Positions 13,701-27,429 of a stretch of 64,000 nucleotides of DNA are shown piece by piece (position 1 is the first letter of the stretch; every line of letters starts with the position of its first letter). The stretch spans positions 3,286,001-3,350,000 of the forward strand of contig JAPYXD010000738.1 in NCBI GenBank assembly GCA_030998225.1, given 5' to 3'. The stretch is from Diplolepis rosae. Its lineage: Eukaryota; Arthropoda; Insecta; Hymenoptera; Diplolepididae. The translations under genes were made by a program, and so were the position numbers. The notes below the pieces were generated by a model. The model saw only the letters and a list, made by a program, of their open reading frames with translations, searched no databases and was not told where the DNA came from.

Positions 13701-15469
13701 AATAAAAAAGGAATAAAATTGCTGTTGAAAATTTATCCTTTCTTCTAAAGAGCATAAAAGGTTAAAATTAAGAATTTACCTTCTGCTGAAGAGCATAAAG
13801 GGAAATTCTCAAGAACAATATTTTGCCAAATGAAAAGAATTTTCTTTTTTGAATTAATGCTTTTCTGCTGAAGAGCATAAGGGACATAATTCTGGACTTG
13901 ACACACTGATTAAGAGCATAAGTGTAAATTCCGAATAAAAGGAAATTGGTATAAAAGTAAAATAAAATTGATGTAACAAATTTATTCTTCCTGCTAAAGA
14001 GCACAAAACCCTAAATGTACGAATTTACCTTCTGCTGAAGAGCATAAAGGGGAATTCTCAAGAAAAATATTTTGCCAAATAAAAAGGAGTTCCTTTTTTG
14101 AATTAATGCTTTTCTGCTTAAAACATAAGGGACTTAATTCTGGAATTGACACTCTTATTAAGAGCATAAGTGTATATTCCTAATAAAGGAAAATTTGTAT
14201 AAAAATATAATAAAATTAAGGTAACAAATTTATTCTTCCTGCTAAAGAGCATAAAAGCCTAAATGTACGAATTTACCTTCTGCTGAAAAGCATAAAGGGA
14301 AATTCTCAAGAACAATATTTTGTCAAATAAAAAGGATTTTCTTTTTTGAATTAGCGCTTTTCTGCTGAAAAGCATAAGGGACTTAATTCTGGAATTGGCA
14401 CACTGATTAAAAGCATAAGTGTAAATTCCTAATAAAAGAAAATTGGAATAAAAAGGAATAAATGTGATGTTCAAAATTTATCCTTTCTGGTAAAGAGCAT
14501 ATAAGCCTAAATGTACGAATTTACCTTCTGTTGAAGAGCATAAAGGGGAATTCTCAAGAAAAATATTTTGCCAAATTAGAAGGATTTTCTTTTTTGAATT
14601 AATGCTTTTCTGCCGAAGAGCATAAGGGACATAATTCTGGAATTGACACTCTGATTAAGAGCGTAAGTGTAAATTCCTAATAAAAGGAAATTGGTATAAA
14701 AGTAAAATAAAATTGATGTAACAAATTTATTCTTCCTACTAAAGATCATAAAAGCCTAAATTTAAGAATTTACCTTCTGCTGAAGAGCATAAAGGGGAAT
14801 TCTCAAGAACAATATTTTGCCAAATAAAAGGATTTTCTTTTTTGAATTAATGCTTTTCTGCTGAAAAGCATAAGGGACTTAATTCTGGAATTGACACACT
14901 GATTAAGAGCATAAGTGTAAATTCCTAATAAAAGAAAATTGTAATAAAAAAGGAATAAAAGTGATGTTCAAAATTTATCCTTTCTTCTAAAGAGCATATA
15001 AGGCTAAATGTACGAATATACCTTCTGCTGAAGAGCATAAAGGGGAATTCTCAAGAAAAATATTTTGCAAAATAAAGAGGATTTTCTTTTTTGAACGAAT
15101 GCTTCTCTGGTGAAATGCATAAGAGACTTGATTCTGGAATTGACACACTGATGAAGAGCATAAGTGTAAGTTCCTAATAAAGGAAAATTGGTATAAAAAT
15201 ATAATAAAATTGATGTAACAAATTTATTCTTCCTGCTAAAGAGCATAAAAGCCTAAATGTACGAATTTACCTTCTGCTGAAGAGCATAAAGGGGAATTCT
15301 CAAGAACAATATTTTGCCAAATAAAAGGATTTTCTTTTTTGAATTAATGCTTTTCTGCTGAAAAGCATAAGGGACATAATTCTGGAATTGACACACTGAT
15401 TAAAAGCATAAGTGTAAATTCCTAATAAAAGAAAATTGGAATAAAAGGAATAAATGTGATGTTCAAAAT

Positions 15470-16240
15470 TTATCCTTTCTGGTAAAGAGCATATAAGCCT
15501 AAATGTACGAGTTTACCTTCTGCTGAAGAGCATAAAGGGGAATTCTCAAGAACAAAATTTTGCCAAATAAAAAGGATTTACTTTTTTGAATTAATGCTTT
15601 TCTGCTGAAGAGCATAAGGGACATAATTCTGGAATTGACACACTGATTAAGAGCATAAGTGTAAATTCCTCATAAAAGGAAATTGGTATAAAAGTAAAAT
15701 AAAATTGATGTAACAAATTTATTCCTCCTGCTAAAGAGCATAAAGGCCTAAATTTAAGAATTTACCTTCTGCTGAAGAGCATAAAGGGGAATACTCAAAA
15801 AAAATATTTTGCCAAATTAGAAGGATTTTCTTTTTTGAATTAATGCTTTTCTGCTGAAGAGCATAAGGGACATAATTCTGGAATTGACACTCTGATTAAG
15901 AGCATAAGAGTAAATTCCTAATAAAAGAAAATTGGAATAAAAAAGGAATAAAATTGCTGTTGAAAATTTATCCTTTCTTCTAAAGAGCATAAAAGCCTAA
16001 ATTTAAGAATTTACCTTCTGCTGAAGAGCATAAAGGGGAATTCTCAAAAAAAATATTTTGCCAAATGAAAAGGATTTTCTTTTTTGTATTAATGCTTTTC
16101 TGCTGAAGAGCATAAGGGACATAATTCTGGACTTGACACACTGATTAAGAGCATAAGTGTAAATTCCGAATAAAAGGAAATTGGTATAAAAGTAAAATAA
16201 AATTGATGTAACAAATTTATTCTTCCTGCTAAAGACCATA
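15470..16240. repeat. Three-unit module ending in the ggacttgacac marker
   Basis: This module is nearly the same as 17,960-18,706. Both contain the private variant gtacgagtttacc (the variant base at 15,511 and 18,001, exactly 2,490 bp or ten units apart) and aacaaaattttgcc. Older relatives are at about 10,000-10,707 and 1,020-1,740. It is the clearest local ten-unit higher-order repeat in the left half. Confidence 0.72.
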
Positions 16241-17959
16241 AAAGCCTAAATGTACGAATTTACCTTCTACTGAAGAGCATAAAGGGAAATTTTCAAGAAC
16301 AATATTTTGTCAAATAAAAAGGATTTTCTTTTTGAATTAATGCTTTTCTGCTGAAAAGCATGAGGGACTTAATTCTGGAATTGACACTCTGATTAAGAGC
16401 ATAAGTGTATATACCTAATAAAGGAAAATTTGTATAAAAATATAATAAAATTAAGGTAACAAATTTATTCTTCCTGCTAAAGAGCATAAAAGCCTAAATG
16501 TACGAATTTACCTTCTGCTGAAGAGCATAAAGGGAAATTCTCAAGAACAATATTTTGTCAAATAAAAAGGATTTTCTTTTTTGAATTAGCGCTTTTCTGC
16601 TGAAAAGCATAAGGGACTTAATTCTGGAATTGGCACACTGATTAAAAGCATAAGTGTAAATTCCTAAAAAAAGAAAATTGGAATAAAAAAAGGAATAAAA
16701 GTGATGTTCAAAATTTATCCTTTCTGCTAAAGAGCATAAAAGCCTAAATGTACGAATTTACCTTCTGCTGAAGAGCATAAAGGGGAGTTCTCAAGAACAA
16801 TATTTTGCCGAATAAAAAGGATTTTCTTTTTTGAATTAATGCTTTTCTGCTGAAAAGCATAAGGGACTTAATTCTGGAATTGACACTCTGATTAAGACCA
16901 TAAGTGTAAATTCCTAAAAAAAAAAATTGGTAATAAAAAGGAATAAAATTGCTGTTGAAAATTTATCCTTTCTGCTAAAGAGCATATAGGCCTAAATGTA
17001 CGAATTTACCTTCTGCTGAAGATCATAAAGGGGAATTCTCAATAACAATATTTTGCAAAATAAAAAGGATTTTCTTTTTTGAATTAATGCTTTTCTGCTG
17101 AAAAGCATAAGGGACTTAATTCTGGAATTGACACTCTGATTAAGACCATAAGTGTAAATTCCTAATAAAAGAAAATTGGAATAAAAAAGGAATAAATGTG
17201 ATGTTCAAAATTTATCCTTTCTGCTAAAGAGCATATAAGCCCAAATGTACGAATTTACCTTCTGCTGAAGAGCATAAAGGGGAATTCTCAAGAACAATAT
17301 TTTGCCAAATAAAAAGGATTTACTTTTTTGAATTAATGCTTTTCTGCTGAAGAGCATAAGGGACATAATTCTGGAATTGACACACTGATTAAGAGCATAA
17401 GTGTAAATTCCTAATAAAAGGAAATTGGTATAAAAGTAAAATAAAATTGATGTAACAAATTTATCCTTCCTGCTAAAGAGCATAAAAGCCTAAATTTAAG
17501 AATTTACCTTCTGCTGAAGAGCATAAAGGGGAATTCTCAAAAAAAATATTTTGCCAAATTAGAAGGATTTTCTTTTTTGAATTAATGCTTTTCTGCTGAA
17601 GAGCATAAGGGACATAATTCTGGAATTGACACTCTGATTAAGAGCATAAGTGTAAATTCCTAATAAAAGGAAAATTGGTATAAAAGTAAAATTAAATTGA
17701 TGTAACAAATTTATTCTTCCTGCTAAAGAGCATAAAAGCCTAAATGTACGAATTTACCTTCTGCTGAAGAGCATAAAGGGGAATTCTCAAGAACAATATT
17801 TTGCCAAATAAAAAGGATTTTCTTTTTTGAATTAATGCTTTTCTGCTGAAAAGCATAAGGGACTTAATTCTGGAATTGACACACTGATTAAGAGCATAAG
17901 TGTAAATTCCTAATAAAAGAAAATTGGAATAAAAGAGGAATAAATGTGATGTTCAAAAT

Positions 17960-18706
17960 TTATCCTTTCTGGTAAAGAGCATATAAGCCTAAATGTACGA
18001 GTTTACCTTCTGCTGAAGAGCATAAAGGGGAATTCTCAAGAACAAAATTTTGCCAAATAAAAAGGATTTACTTTTTTGAATTAATGCTTTTCTGCTGAAG
18101 AGCATAAGGGACATAATTCTGGAATTGACACACTGATTAAGAGCATAAGTGTAAATTCCTCATAAAAGGAAATTGGTATAAAAGTAAAATAAAATTGATG
18201 TAACAAATTTATTCCTCCTACTAAAGAGCATAAAAGCCTAAATTTAAGAATTTACCTTCTGCTGAAGAGCATAAAGGGGAATTCTCAAGAACAATATTTT
18301 GCCAAATTAGAAGGATTTTCTTTTTGAAGTAAGGCTTTTCTGCTGAAGAGCATAAGGGACATAATTCTGGAATTGACACTCTGATTAAAAGCATAAGTGT
18401 AAATTCCTAATAAAAGAAAATTGGAATAAAAAAGGAATAAAATTGATGTTTAAAGTTTATCCTTTCTTCTAAAGAGCATAAAAGCCTAAATTTAAGAATT
18501 TACCTTCTGCTGAAGAGCATAAAGGGAAATTCTCAAGAACAATATTTTGCCAAATGAAAAGGATTTTCTTTTTTGAATTAATGCTTTTCTGCTGAAGAGC
18601 ATAAGGGACATAATTCTGGACTTGACACACTGATTAAGAGCATAAGTGTAAATTCCGAATAAAAGGAAATTGGTATAAAAAGTAAAATAAAATTGATGTA
18701 ACAAAT
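17960..18706. repeat. Second copy of the three-unit module
   Basis: Same order of variant units as 15,470-16,240, ending with the ggacttgacac marker at 18,618. It differs by a few substitutions and a one-base insertion near 18,680. The adjacent units to the right also correspond in part, so the true duplicated segment may be longer than given. Confidence 0.7.
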
Positions 18707-21700
18707 TTATTCTTCCTGCTAAAGACCATATAAGCCTAAATGTACGAATTTAACTTCTGCTGAAGAGCATAAAGGGGAATTCTCCATAACAATATTTTGT
18801 CAAATAAAAAGGATTTTCTTTTTTGAATTAATGCTTTTCTGCTGACAAGCATAAGGGACTTAATTCTGGAATTGACACTCTGATTAAGAGCATAAGTGTA
18901 TATTCCTAATAAAAGGAAAATTTGTATAAAAATATAATAAAATTAATGTAACAAATTTATTCTTCCTGCTAAAGAGCATAAAAGCCTAAATGTACGAATT
19001 TACCTTCTGCTGAAAAGCATAAAGGGAAATTCTCAAGAACAATATTTTGTCAAATAAAAAGGATTTTCTTTTTTGAATTAGCGCTTTTCTGCTGAAAAGC
19101 ATAAGGGACTTAATTCTGGAATTGGCACACTGATTAAGAGCATATGTGTAAATTCCTAATAAACGAAAATTGTAATAAAAAAGGAATAAAAGTGATGTTC
19201 AAAATTTATCCTTTCTGCTAAAGAGCATAAAAGCCTAAATGTACGAATTTACCTTCTGCTGAAGAGCATAAAGGGGAGTTCTCAAGAACAATATTTTGCC
19301 GAATAAAAAGGATTTTCTTTTTTGAATTAATGCTTTTCTGCTGAAAAGCATAAGGGACTTAATTCTGGAATTGACACTCTGATTAAGAGCATAAGTGTAA
19401 ATTCCTAATAAAGGAAAATTGGAATAAAAAAGGAATAAAATTGCTGTTGAAAATTTATCCTTTCTTCTAAAGAGCATATAAGCCTAAATTTACGAATTTA
19501 CCTTCTGCTGAAGAGCATAAAGGGGAATTCTCAAGAACAATATTTTGCAAAATAAAAAGGATTTTCTTTTTTGAATTAATGCTTTTCTGCTGAAAAGCAT
19601 AAGGGACTTAATTCTGGAATTGACACTCTGATTAAGACCATAAGTGTAAATTCCTAATAAAAGAAAATTGGAATAAAAAAGGAATAAATGTGATGTTCAA
19701 AATTTATCCTTTCTGCTAAAGAGCATATAAGCCTAAATGTACGAATTTACCTTCTGCTGAAGAGCATAAAGGGAATTCTCAAGAACAATATTTTGCCAAA
19801 TAAAAAGGATTTACTTTTTGAATAAATGCTTTTCTGCTGAAAAGCATAAGGGACTTAATCCTGGAACTGACACTCTGATTAAGAGCGTAAGTGTAAATTC
19901 CTAATAAAAGGAAATTGGTATAAAAGTAAAATAAAATTGATGTTCGAAATTTATTCTTTCTGCTAAAGAGCATAAAAGCCTAAATTTAAGAATTTACCTT
20001 CTGCTGAAGAGCATAAAGGGGAATTCTCAAGAAAAATATTTTGCAAAATAAAAAGGATTTTCTTTTTTGAATTAATGCTTTTTCTGCTGAAGAGCATAAG
20101 GGACATAATTCTGGAATTGACACACTGATTAAGAGCATAAGTGTAAATTCCTAATAAAAGAAAATTGGAATAAAAAAGGAATAAAAGTGATGTTCAAAAT
20201 TTATCCTTTCTGCTAAAGAGCATATTAGCCTAAATTTACAGATTTACCTCCTACTGAAGAGCATAAGGGGGAATTCTCAAGAAAAATATTTTGCAAAATA
20301 AGGAGGATTTTCTTTTTTGAATGAATGCTTTTCTGGTGAAATGCATAAGAGGCTTGATTCTGGAATTGACACACTGATGAAGAGCATAAGTGTAAGTTCC
20401 TAATAAAGGAAAATTGGTATAAAATTAAAACAAAATTGATGTAACAAATTTATTCTTCCTGCTAAAGAGCATAAAAGCCTAAATGTACGAATTTACCTTC
20501 TGCTGAAGAGCATAAAGGGGAATTCTCAAGAACAATATTTTGCCAAATAAAAAGGATTTTTTTTTTTTGAATTAATGCTTTTCTGCTGAAAAGCATAAGG
20601 GACATAATTCTGGAATTGACACACTGATTAAAAGCATAAGTGTAAATTCCTAATAAGAGAAAATTGGAATAAAAAAGGAATAAATGTGATGTTCAAAATT
20701 TATCCTTTCTGGTAAAGAGCATATAAGCCTAAATGTACGAATTTACCTTCTGTTGAAGAGCATAAAGGGGAATTCTCAAGAACAATATTTTGCCAAATAA
20801 AAAGGATTTTTCTTTTTTGTATTAATGCTTTTCTGCTGAAGAGCATAAGGGACATAATTCTGGACTTGACACACTGATTAAGAGCATAAGTGTAAATTCC
20901 GAATAAAAAGAAATTGGTATAAAAGTAAAATAAAATTGATGTAACAAATTTATTCTTCCTGCTAAAGACCATAAAAGCCTAAATGTACGAATTTACCTTC
21001 TACTGAAGAGCATTAAGGGAAATTTTCAAGAACAATATTTTGTCAAATAAAAAGGATTTTCTTTTTTGAATTAATGCTTTTTCTGCTGAAAAGCATAAGG
21101 GATTTAATTCTGGAATTGACACTCTGATGAAGAGCATAAGTGTACATTCCTAATAAAGGAAAATTGGTATAAAAATAAAATAAAATTAATGTAACAAATT
21201 TATTCTTCCTGCTAAAGAGCATAAAACACTAAATGTACGAATTTACCCTCTGCTGAAGAGCATAAAGGGGAATTCTCAAGAAAAATATTTTGCAAAATAA
21301 AAAGGATGTTCTTTTTTGAACTAATGCTTTTCTGCTGAAAAGCATAAGGGACTTAATTCTAGAACTGACACTCTGATTAAGAGCGTAAGTGTAAATTCCT
21401 AATAAAAGGAAATTGGTATAAAAGTAAAATAAAATTGATGTAACAAATTTATCCTTCCTGCTAAAGAGCATAAAGGCCTAAATTTAAGAATTTACCTTCT
21501 GCTGAAGAGCATAAAGGGGAATTCTCAAAAAAAATATTTTGCCAAATTAGAAGGATTTTCTTTTTTGAATTAATGCTTTTCTGCTGAAGAGCATAAGGGA
21601 CATAATTCTGGAATTGACACTCTGATTAAGAGCATAAGAGTAAATTCCTAATAAAAGAAAATTGGAATAAAAAAGGAATAAAATTGCTGTTGAAAATTTA

Positions 21701-24700
21701 TCCTTTCTTCTAAAGAGCATAAAAGCCTAAATTTAAGAATTTACCTTCTGCTGAAGAGCATAAAGGGTAATTCTCAAAACAATATTTTGCAAAATAAAAA
21801 GGATTTTCTTTTTTGATTTAATGCTTTTCTGCTGATAAGCATAAGGGACTTAATTCTGGAATTGACACTCTGATTAAGAGCATAAGTGTAAATACCTAAT
21901 AAAAGAAAATTGGAATAAAAAAGGAATAAAAGTGATGTTCAAAATTTATCCTTTCTGCTAAAGAGCATAAAAGCCTAAATGTACGAATTTACCTTCTGCT
22001 GAAGAGCATAAAGGGGAATTCTCAAGAAAAATATTTTGCAAAATAAAGAGGATTTTCTTTTTTGAATGAATGCTTTTCTGGTGAAATGCATAAGAGACTT
22101 GATTCTGGAATTGACACACTGATGAAGAGCATAAGTGTAAATTCCTAATAAAGGAAAATTGGTATAAAAATAAAATAAAATTGATGTAACAAATTTATTC
22201 TTCCTGCTAAAGAGCATAAAAGCCTAAATTTACGAATTTACCTTCTGCTGAAGAGCATAAAGGGGAATTCTCAAGAAAAATATTTTGCAAAATAAAAAGG
22301 ATGTTCTTTTTTGAACTAATGCTTTTCTGCTGAAAAGCATAAGGGACTTTATTCTGGAATTGACACTCTGATTAAGAGCATAAGTGTAAATTCCCAATAA
22401 AAGAAAATTGGAATAAAAAAGGAATAAAAGTGATGTTCAAAATTTATCCTTTCTGCTAAAGGGAATGAAAGCCTAAATTTACAGATTTACCTCCTACTGA
22501 AGAGCATAAGGGGGAATTCTCAAGAAAAATATTTTGCAAAATAAAAAGGATTTTCTTTTATGAATTAATGCTTTTCTGCTGAAGGGCATAAGGGACATAA
22601 TTCTGGAATTGACACACTGATTAAGAGCATATGTGTAAATTCCTAATAAAAGAAAATTGGAATAAAAAAGGAATAAAAGTGATGTTCAAAATTTATCCTT
22701 CCTGCTAAAGAGCATATAAGCCTAAATGTACGAATATACCTTCTGCTGAAGAGCATAAAGGGGAATTCTCAAGAAAAATATTTTGCCAAATAAAAAGGAT
22801 TTTCTTTTTTGAATTAATGCTTTCCTGCTGAAAAGCATAAGCGACTTAATTCTGGAATTGACACACTGATTAAGAGCATATGTGTAAATTCCTAATAAAA
22901 GAAAATTGTAATAAAAAAGGAATAAAAGTGATGTTCAAAATTTATCCTTTCTGCTAAAGAGCATATAAGCCTAAATGTACGAATTTACCTTCTGCTGAAG
23001 AGCATAAAGGGGAATTCTCAAGAAAAATATTTTGCAAAATAAAAAGGATTTTCTTTTTTGAACTAATGCTTTTCTGCTGAAGAGCATAAGGGACATAATT
23101 CTGGAATTGACAAACTGATTAAGAGCATAAGTGTAAATTCCTAATAAAGGAAAATTGGTATAAAAATAAAATGAAATTTATGTAACAAATTTATCCTTTC
23201 TGCTAAAGAGCATAAAAGCCTAAATGTACGAATTTACCTTCTGCTGAAGAGCATAAAGGGTAATTCTCAAAACAATATTTTGCCAAATAAAAAGGATTTT
23301 CTTTTTTGATTTAATGCTTTTCTGCTGATAAGCATAAGGGACTTAATTCTGGAATTGACACTCTGATTAAGAGCATAAGTGTAAATACCTAATAAATGAA
23401 AATTGGAATAAAAAAGGAATAAAAGTGATGTTCAAAATTTATCCTTTCTGCTAAAGAGCATATAAGCCTAAATGTACGAATTTACCTTCTGTTGAAGAGC
23501 ACAAAGGGGAATTCTCAAGAAAAATATTTTGCAAAATAAAAAGGATTTTCTTTTTTGAATGAATGCTTTTCTGGTGAAATGCATAAGAGACTTGATTCTG
23601 GAATTGACACACTGATGAAGAGCATAAGTGTAAATTCCTAATAAAGGAAAATTGGTATAAAAATAAAATAAAATTGATGTAACAAATTTATTCTTCCTGC
23701 TAAAGAGCATAAAAGCCTAAATGTACGAATTTAACTTCAGCTGAAGAGCATAAAGGGGAATTCTCAAGAAAAATATTTTGCAAAATAAAAAGGATGTTCT
23801 TTTTTGAACTAATGCTTTTCTGCTGAAAAGCATAAGGGGCTTTATTCTGGAATTGACACACTGATTAAGAGCATAAGTGTAAATTCCTAATAAAAGAAAA
23901 TTGGTATAAAAATGGAATAAAAGTGTGTTCAAAATTTATCCTTCCTGCTAATGAGCATAAAAGCCTAAATGTACGAATTTACCTTCTGCTGAAGAGCATA
24001 AAGGGGAATTCTAAAGAAAAATATTTTGCAAAATAAAAAGGATTTTCTTGTTTGAATTAATGCTTTTCTGTTGAAAAGCATAAGGGACTTAATTCTGGAA
24101 CTGACACTCTGATTAAGAGCGTAAGTGTAAATTCCTAAAAAAGAAAATTGGAATAAAAAAGGAATAAAATTGCTGTTGAAAATTTATCCTTTCTTCTGAA
24201 GAGCATAAAAGGCTAAATTTAAGAATTTACCTTCTGCTGAAGAGCATAAGAGGGAATACTCAAGAACAATATTTTGCCAAATAAAAAGGATTTTCTTTTT
24301 TGAATTAATGCTTTTCTGCTGAAAAGCATAAGGGACTTAATTCTGGAATTGACACACTGATTAAGAGCTTAAGTGTAAATTCCGAATAAAGGAAAATTGG
24401 AATAAAAAAGAAATAAAAGTGATGTTCAAAATTTATCCTTTCTGCTAAAGAGCATATAAGCCTAAATTTACGAATTTACCTTCTGCTGAAGAGCATAAAG
24501 GGGAATTCTCCATAACAATATATTGCCATATACAAAGGATTTTCTTTTTTTGAATTAATGCTTTTCTGCTGAAAAGCATAAGGGACATAATTCTGGAATT
24601 GACACACTGATTAAAAGCATAAGTGTAAATTCCTAATAAAATAAATTGGAATAAAAAAAGGAATAAAAGTGATGTTCAAAATTTATCCTTTCTGCTAAAG

Positions 24701-27429
24701 AGCATATAAGCCTAAATGTACGAATTTACCTTCTGCTGAAGAGCATAAAGGGGAATTCTCAAGAAAAATATTTTGCCAAATAAAAAGGATTTTCTTTTTT
24801 GAATTAATGCTTTTCTGCTGAAGAGCATAAGGGACATAATTCTGGAATTGACACTCTGATTAAGAGCATAAGAGTAAATTCCTAATAAAAGAAAATTGGA
24901 ATAAAAAAGGAATAAAATTGCTGTTGAAAATTTATCCTTTCTTCTAAAGAGCATAAAAGCCTAAATTTAAGAATTTACCTGCTGCTGAAGTGCATAAGAG
25001 GGAATTCTCAAGAAAAATATTTTGCCAAATAAAAAGGATTTTCTTTTTTGAATTAATGCTTTTCTGCTGAAAAGCATAAGGGACTTAATTCTGGAATTGA
25101 CACACTGATTAAGAGCTTAAGTGTAAATTCCGAATAAAGGAAAATTGGAATAAAAAAGAAATAAAAGTGATGTTCAAAATTTATCCTTTCTGCTAAAGAG
25201 CATATAAGCCTAAATTTACGAATTTACCTTCTGCTGAAGAGCATAAAGGGGAATTCTCAAGAAAAATATTTTGCCAAATAAAAAGGATTTTCTTTTTTGA
25301 ATTAATGCTTTTCTGCTGAAAAGCATGAGGGACTTAATTCTGGAATTGACACTCTGATTAAGAGCATAAGTGTAAATTCCTAAAAAAAGAAATTGGTATA
25401 AAAATAAAATAAAATTGATGTAACAAATTTATTCTTCCTGCTAAAGAGCATAAAAGCCTAAATGTACGAATTTACCTTCTGCTGAACAGCATAAAGGGGA
25501 ATTCTCAAGAAAAATATTTTGCCAAATTAGAAGGATTTTCTTTTTTGAATTAATGCTTTTCTGCTGAAGAGCATAAGGGACATAATTCTGGAATTGACAC
25601 TCTGATTAAGAGCATAAGAGTAAATTCCTAATAAAAGAAAATTGGAATAAAAAAGGAATAAATGTGATGTTCAAAATTTATCATTTCTGCTAAAGAGCAT
25701 ATAGGCCTAAATGTACGAATTTACCTTCTGCTGAAGAGCATAAACGGGAATTCTCAAGAACAATATTTTGCCAAATACAAAGGATTATCTTTTTTGAATT
25801 AATTCTTTTCTGCTGAAAAGCATAAGGGACTTAATTCTGGAATTGACACACTGATTAAGAGCATAAGTGTAAATTCCCAATAAAAGAAAATTGGAATAAA
25901 AAAGGAATAAAAGTGATGTTCAAAATTTATCCTTTCTGCTAAAGGGAATGAAAGCCTAAATTTACAAATTTACCTCCTACTGAAGAGCATAAGGGGGAAT
26001 TCTCAAGAAAAATATTTTGCAAAATAAAAAGGATTTTCTTTTTTGTATTAATGCTTTTCTGCTGAAGAGCATAAGGGACATAATTCTGGACTTGACACAC
26101 TGATTAAGAGCATAAGGGTAAATTCCGAATAAAAGGAAATTGGTATAAAAGTAAAATAAAATTGATGTAACCAATTTATTCTTCCTGCTAAAGAGCATAA
26201 AAGCCTAAATGTACGAATTTACCTTCTACTGAAGAGCATAAAGGGAAATTTTCAAGAACAATATTTTGTCAAATCAAAAGGATTTTCTTTTTTGTTTTAA
26301 TGCTTTTCTGCTGAAGAGCATAAGGGACATAATTCTGGAATTGACACACTGATTAAGAGCATATGTGTAAATTCCTAATAAAAGAAAATTGTAATAAAAA
26401 AGGAATAAAATTTATGTTCAAAATTTATCATTTCTGCTAAAGAGCATAAAAGCCTAAATTAGAGAATTTACATTCTGCTGAAGAGCATAAGAGGGAATTC
26501 TCAAGAAAAATATTTTCCAAAAAAAAAAGGATTTTCTATTTTGAATGAATGCTTTTCTCCTGAAAAGCATAAGTGACTTAATTCTGGAATTGACACACTG
26601 ATGAAGAGCATAAGTGTAAATTCCTAATAAAAGGAAATTGGTATAAAAGTAAAATAAAATTGATGTAACAAATTTATTCTTCCTGCTAAAGAGCATAAAA
26701 GCCTAAATGTACGAATTTACCTTCTGCTGAAGAGCATAAAGGGGAATTCTCAAGAAAAATATTTTGCAAAATAAAGAGGATTTTCTTTTTTGAATGAATG
26801 CTTTTCTCGTGAAATGCATAAGAGACGTAATCCTGGAATTGACACACTGATTAAGAGCTTAAGTGTAAATTCCGAATAAAGGAAAATTGGGATAAAAAAG
26901 GAATAAAATTGATATTAAAAATTTATCCGTTCCGCTAAAGAGCATAGAAGTCTAAATTTAAGAATTTACCTTCTGCTGAAGAGCATAAAGGGAAATTCTC
27001 AAGAACAATATTTTGCCAAATAAAAAGGATTTTCTTTTTTGAATTAATGCTTTTCTGCTGAAAAGCATAAGGGACTTAATACTGGAATTTACATTCTGAT
27101 TAAGAGCATAAGCGTAAATACCTAATAAAAGAAAATTGGAATAAAAAAGGAATAAAAGTGATGTTCAAAATTTATCCTTTCTGCTAAAGAGCATATAAAC
27201 CTAAATGTACGAATTTACCTTCTACTGAAGAGCATAAAGGGAAATTTTCAAGAACAATATTTTGCCAAATAAAAGGATTTTCTTTTTTGAATTAATGCTT
27301 TTCTGCTGAAAAGCATGAGGGACTTAATTCTGGAATTGACACTCTGATTAAGAGCATAAGTGTAAATTCCTAACAAAAGAAAATTGTAATAAAAAAGGAA
27401 TAAAATTGCTATTGAAAATTTATCCTTTC

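Noticed and set aside
23736..23745. Perfect palindrome ttcagctgaa as a special binding site
   Set aside because: It is one substitution in the common ttctgctgaa of sub-repeat 2 in a single unit, so it is most simply a private mutation.
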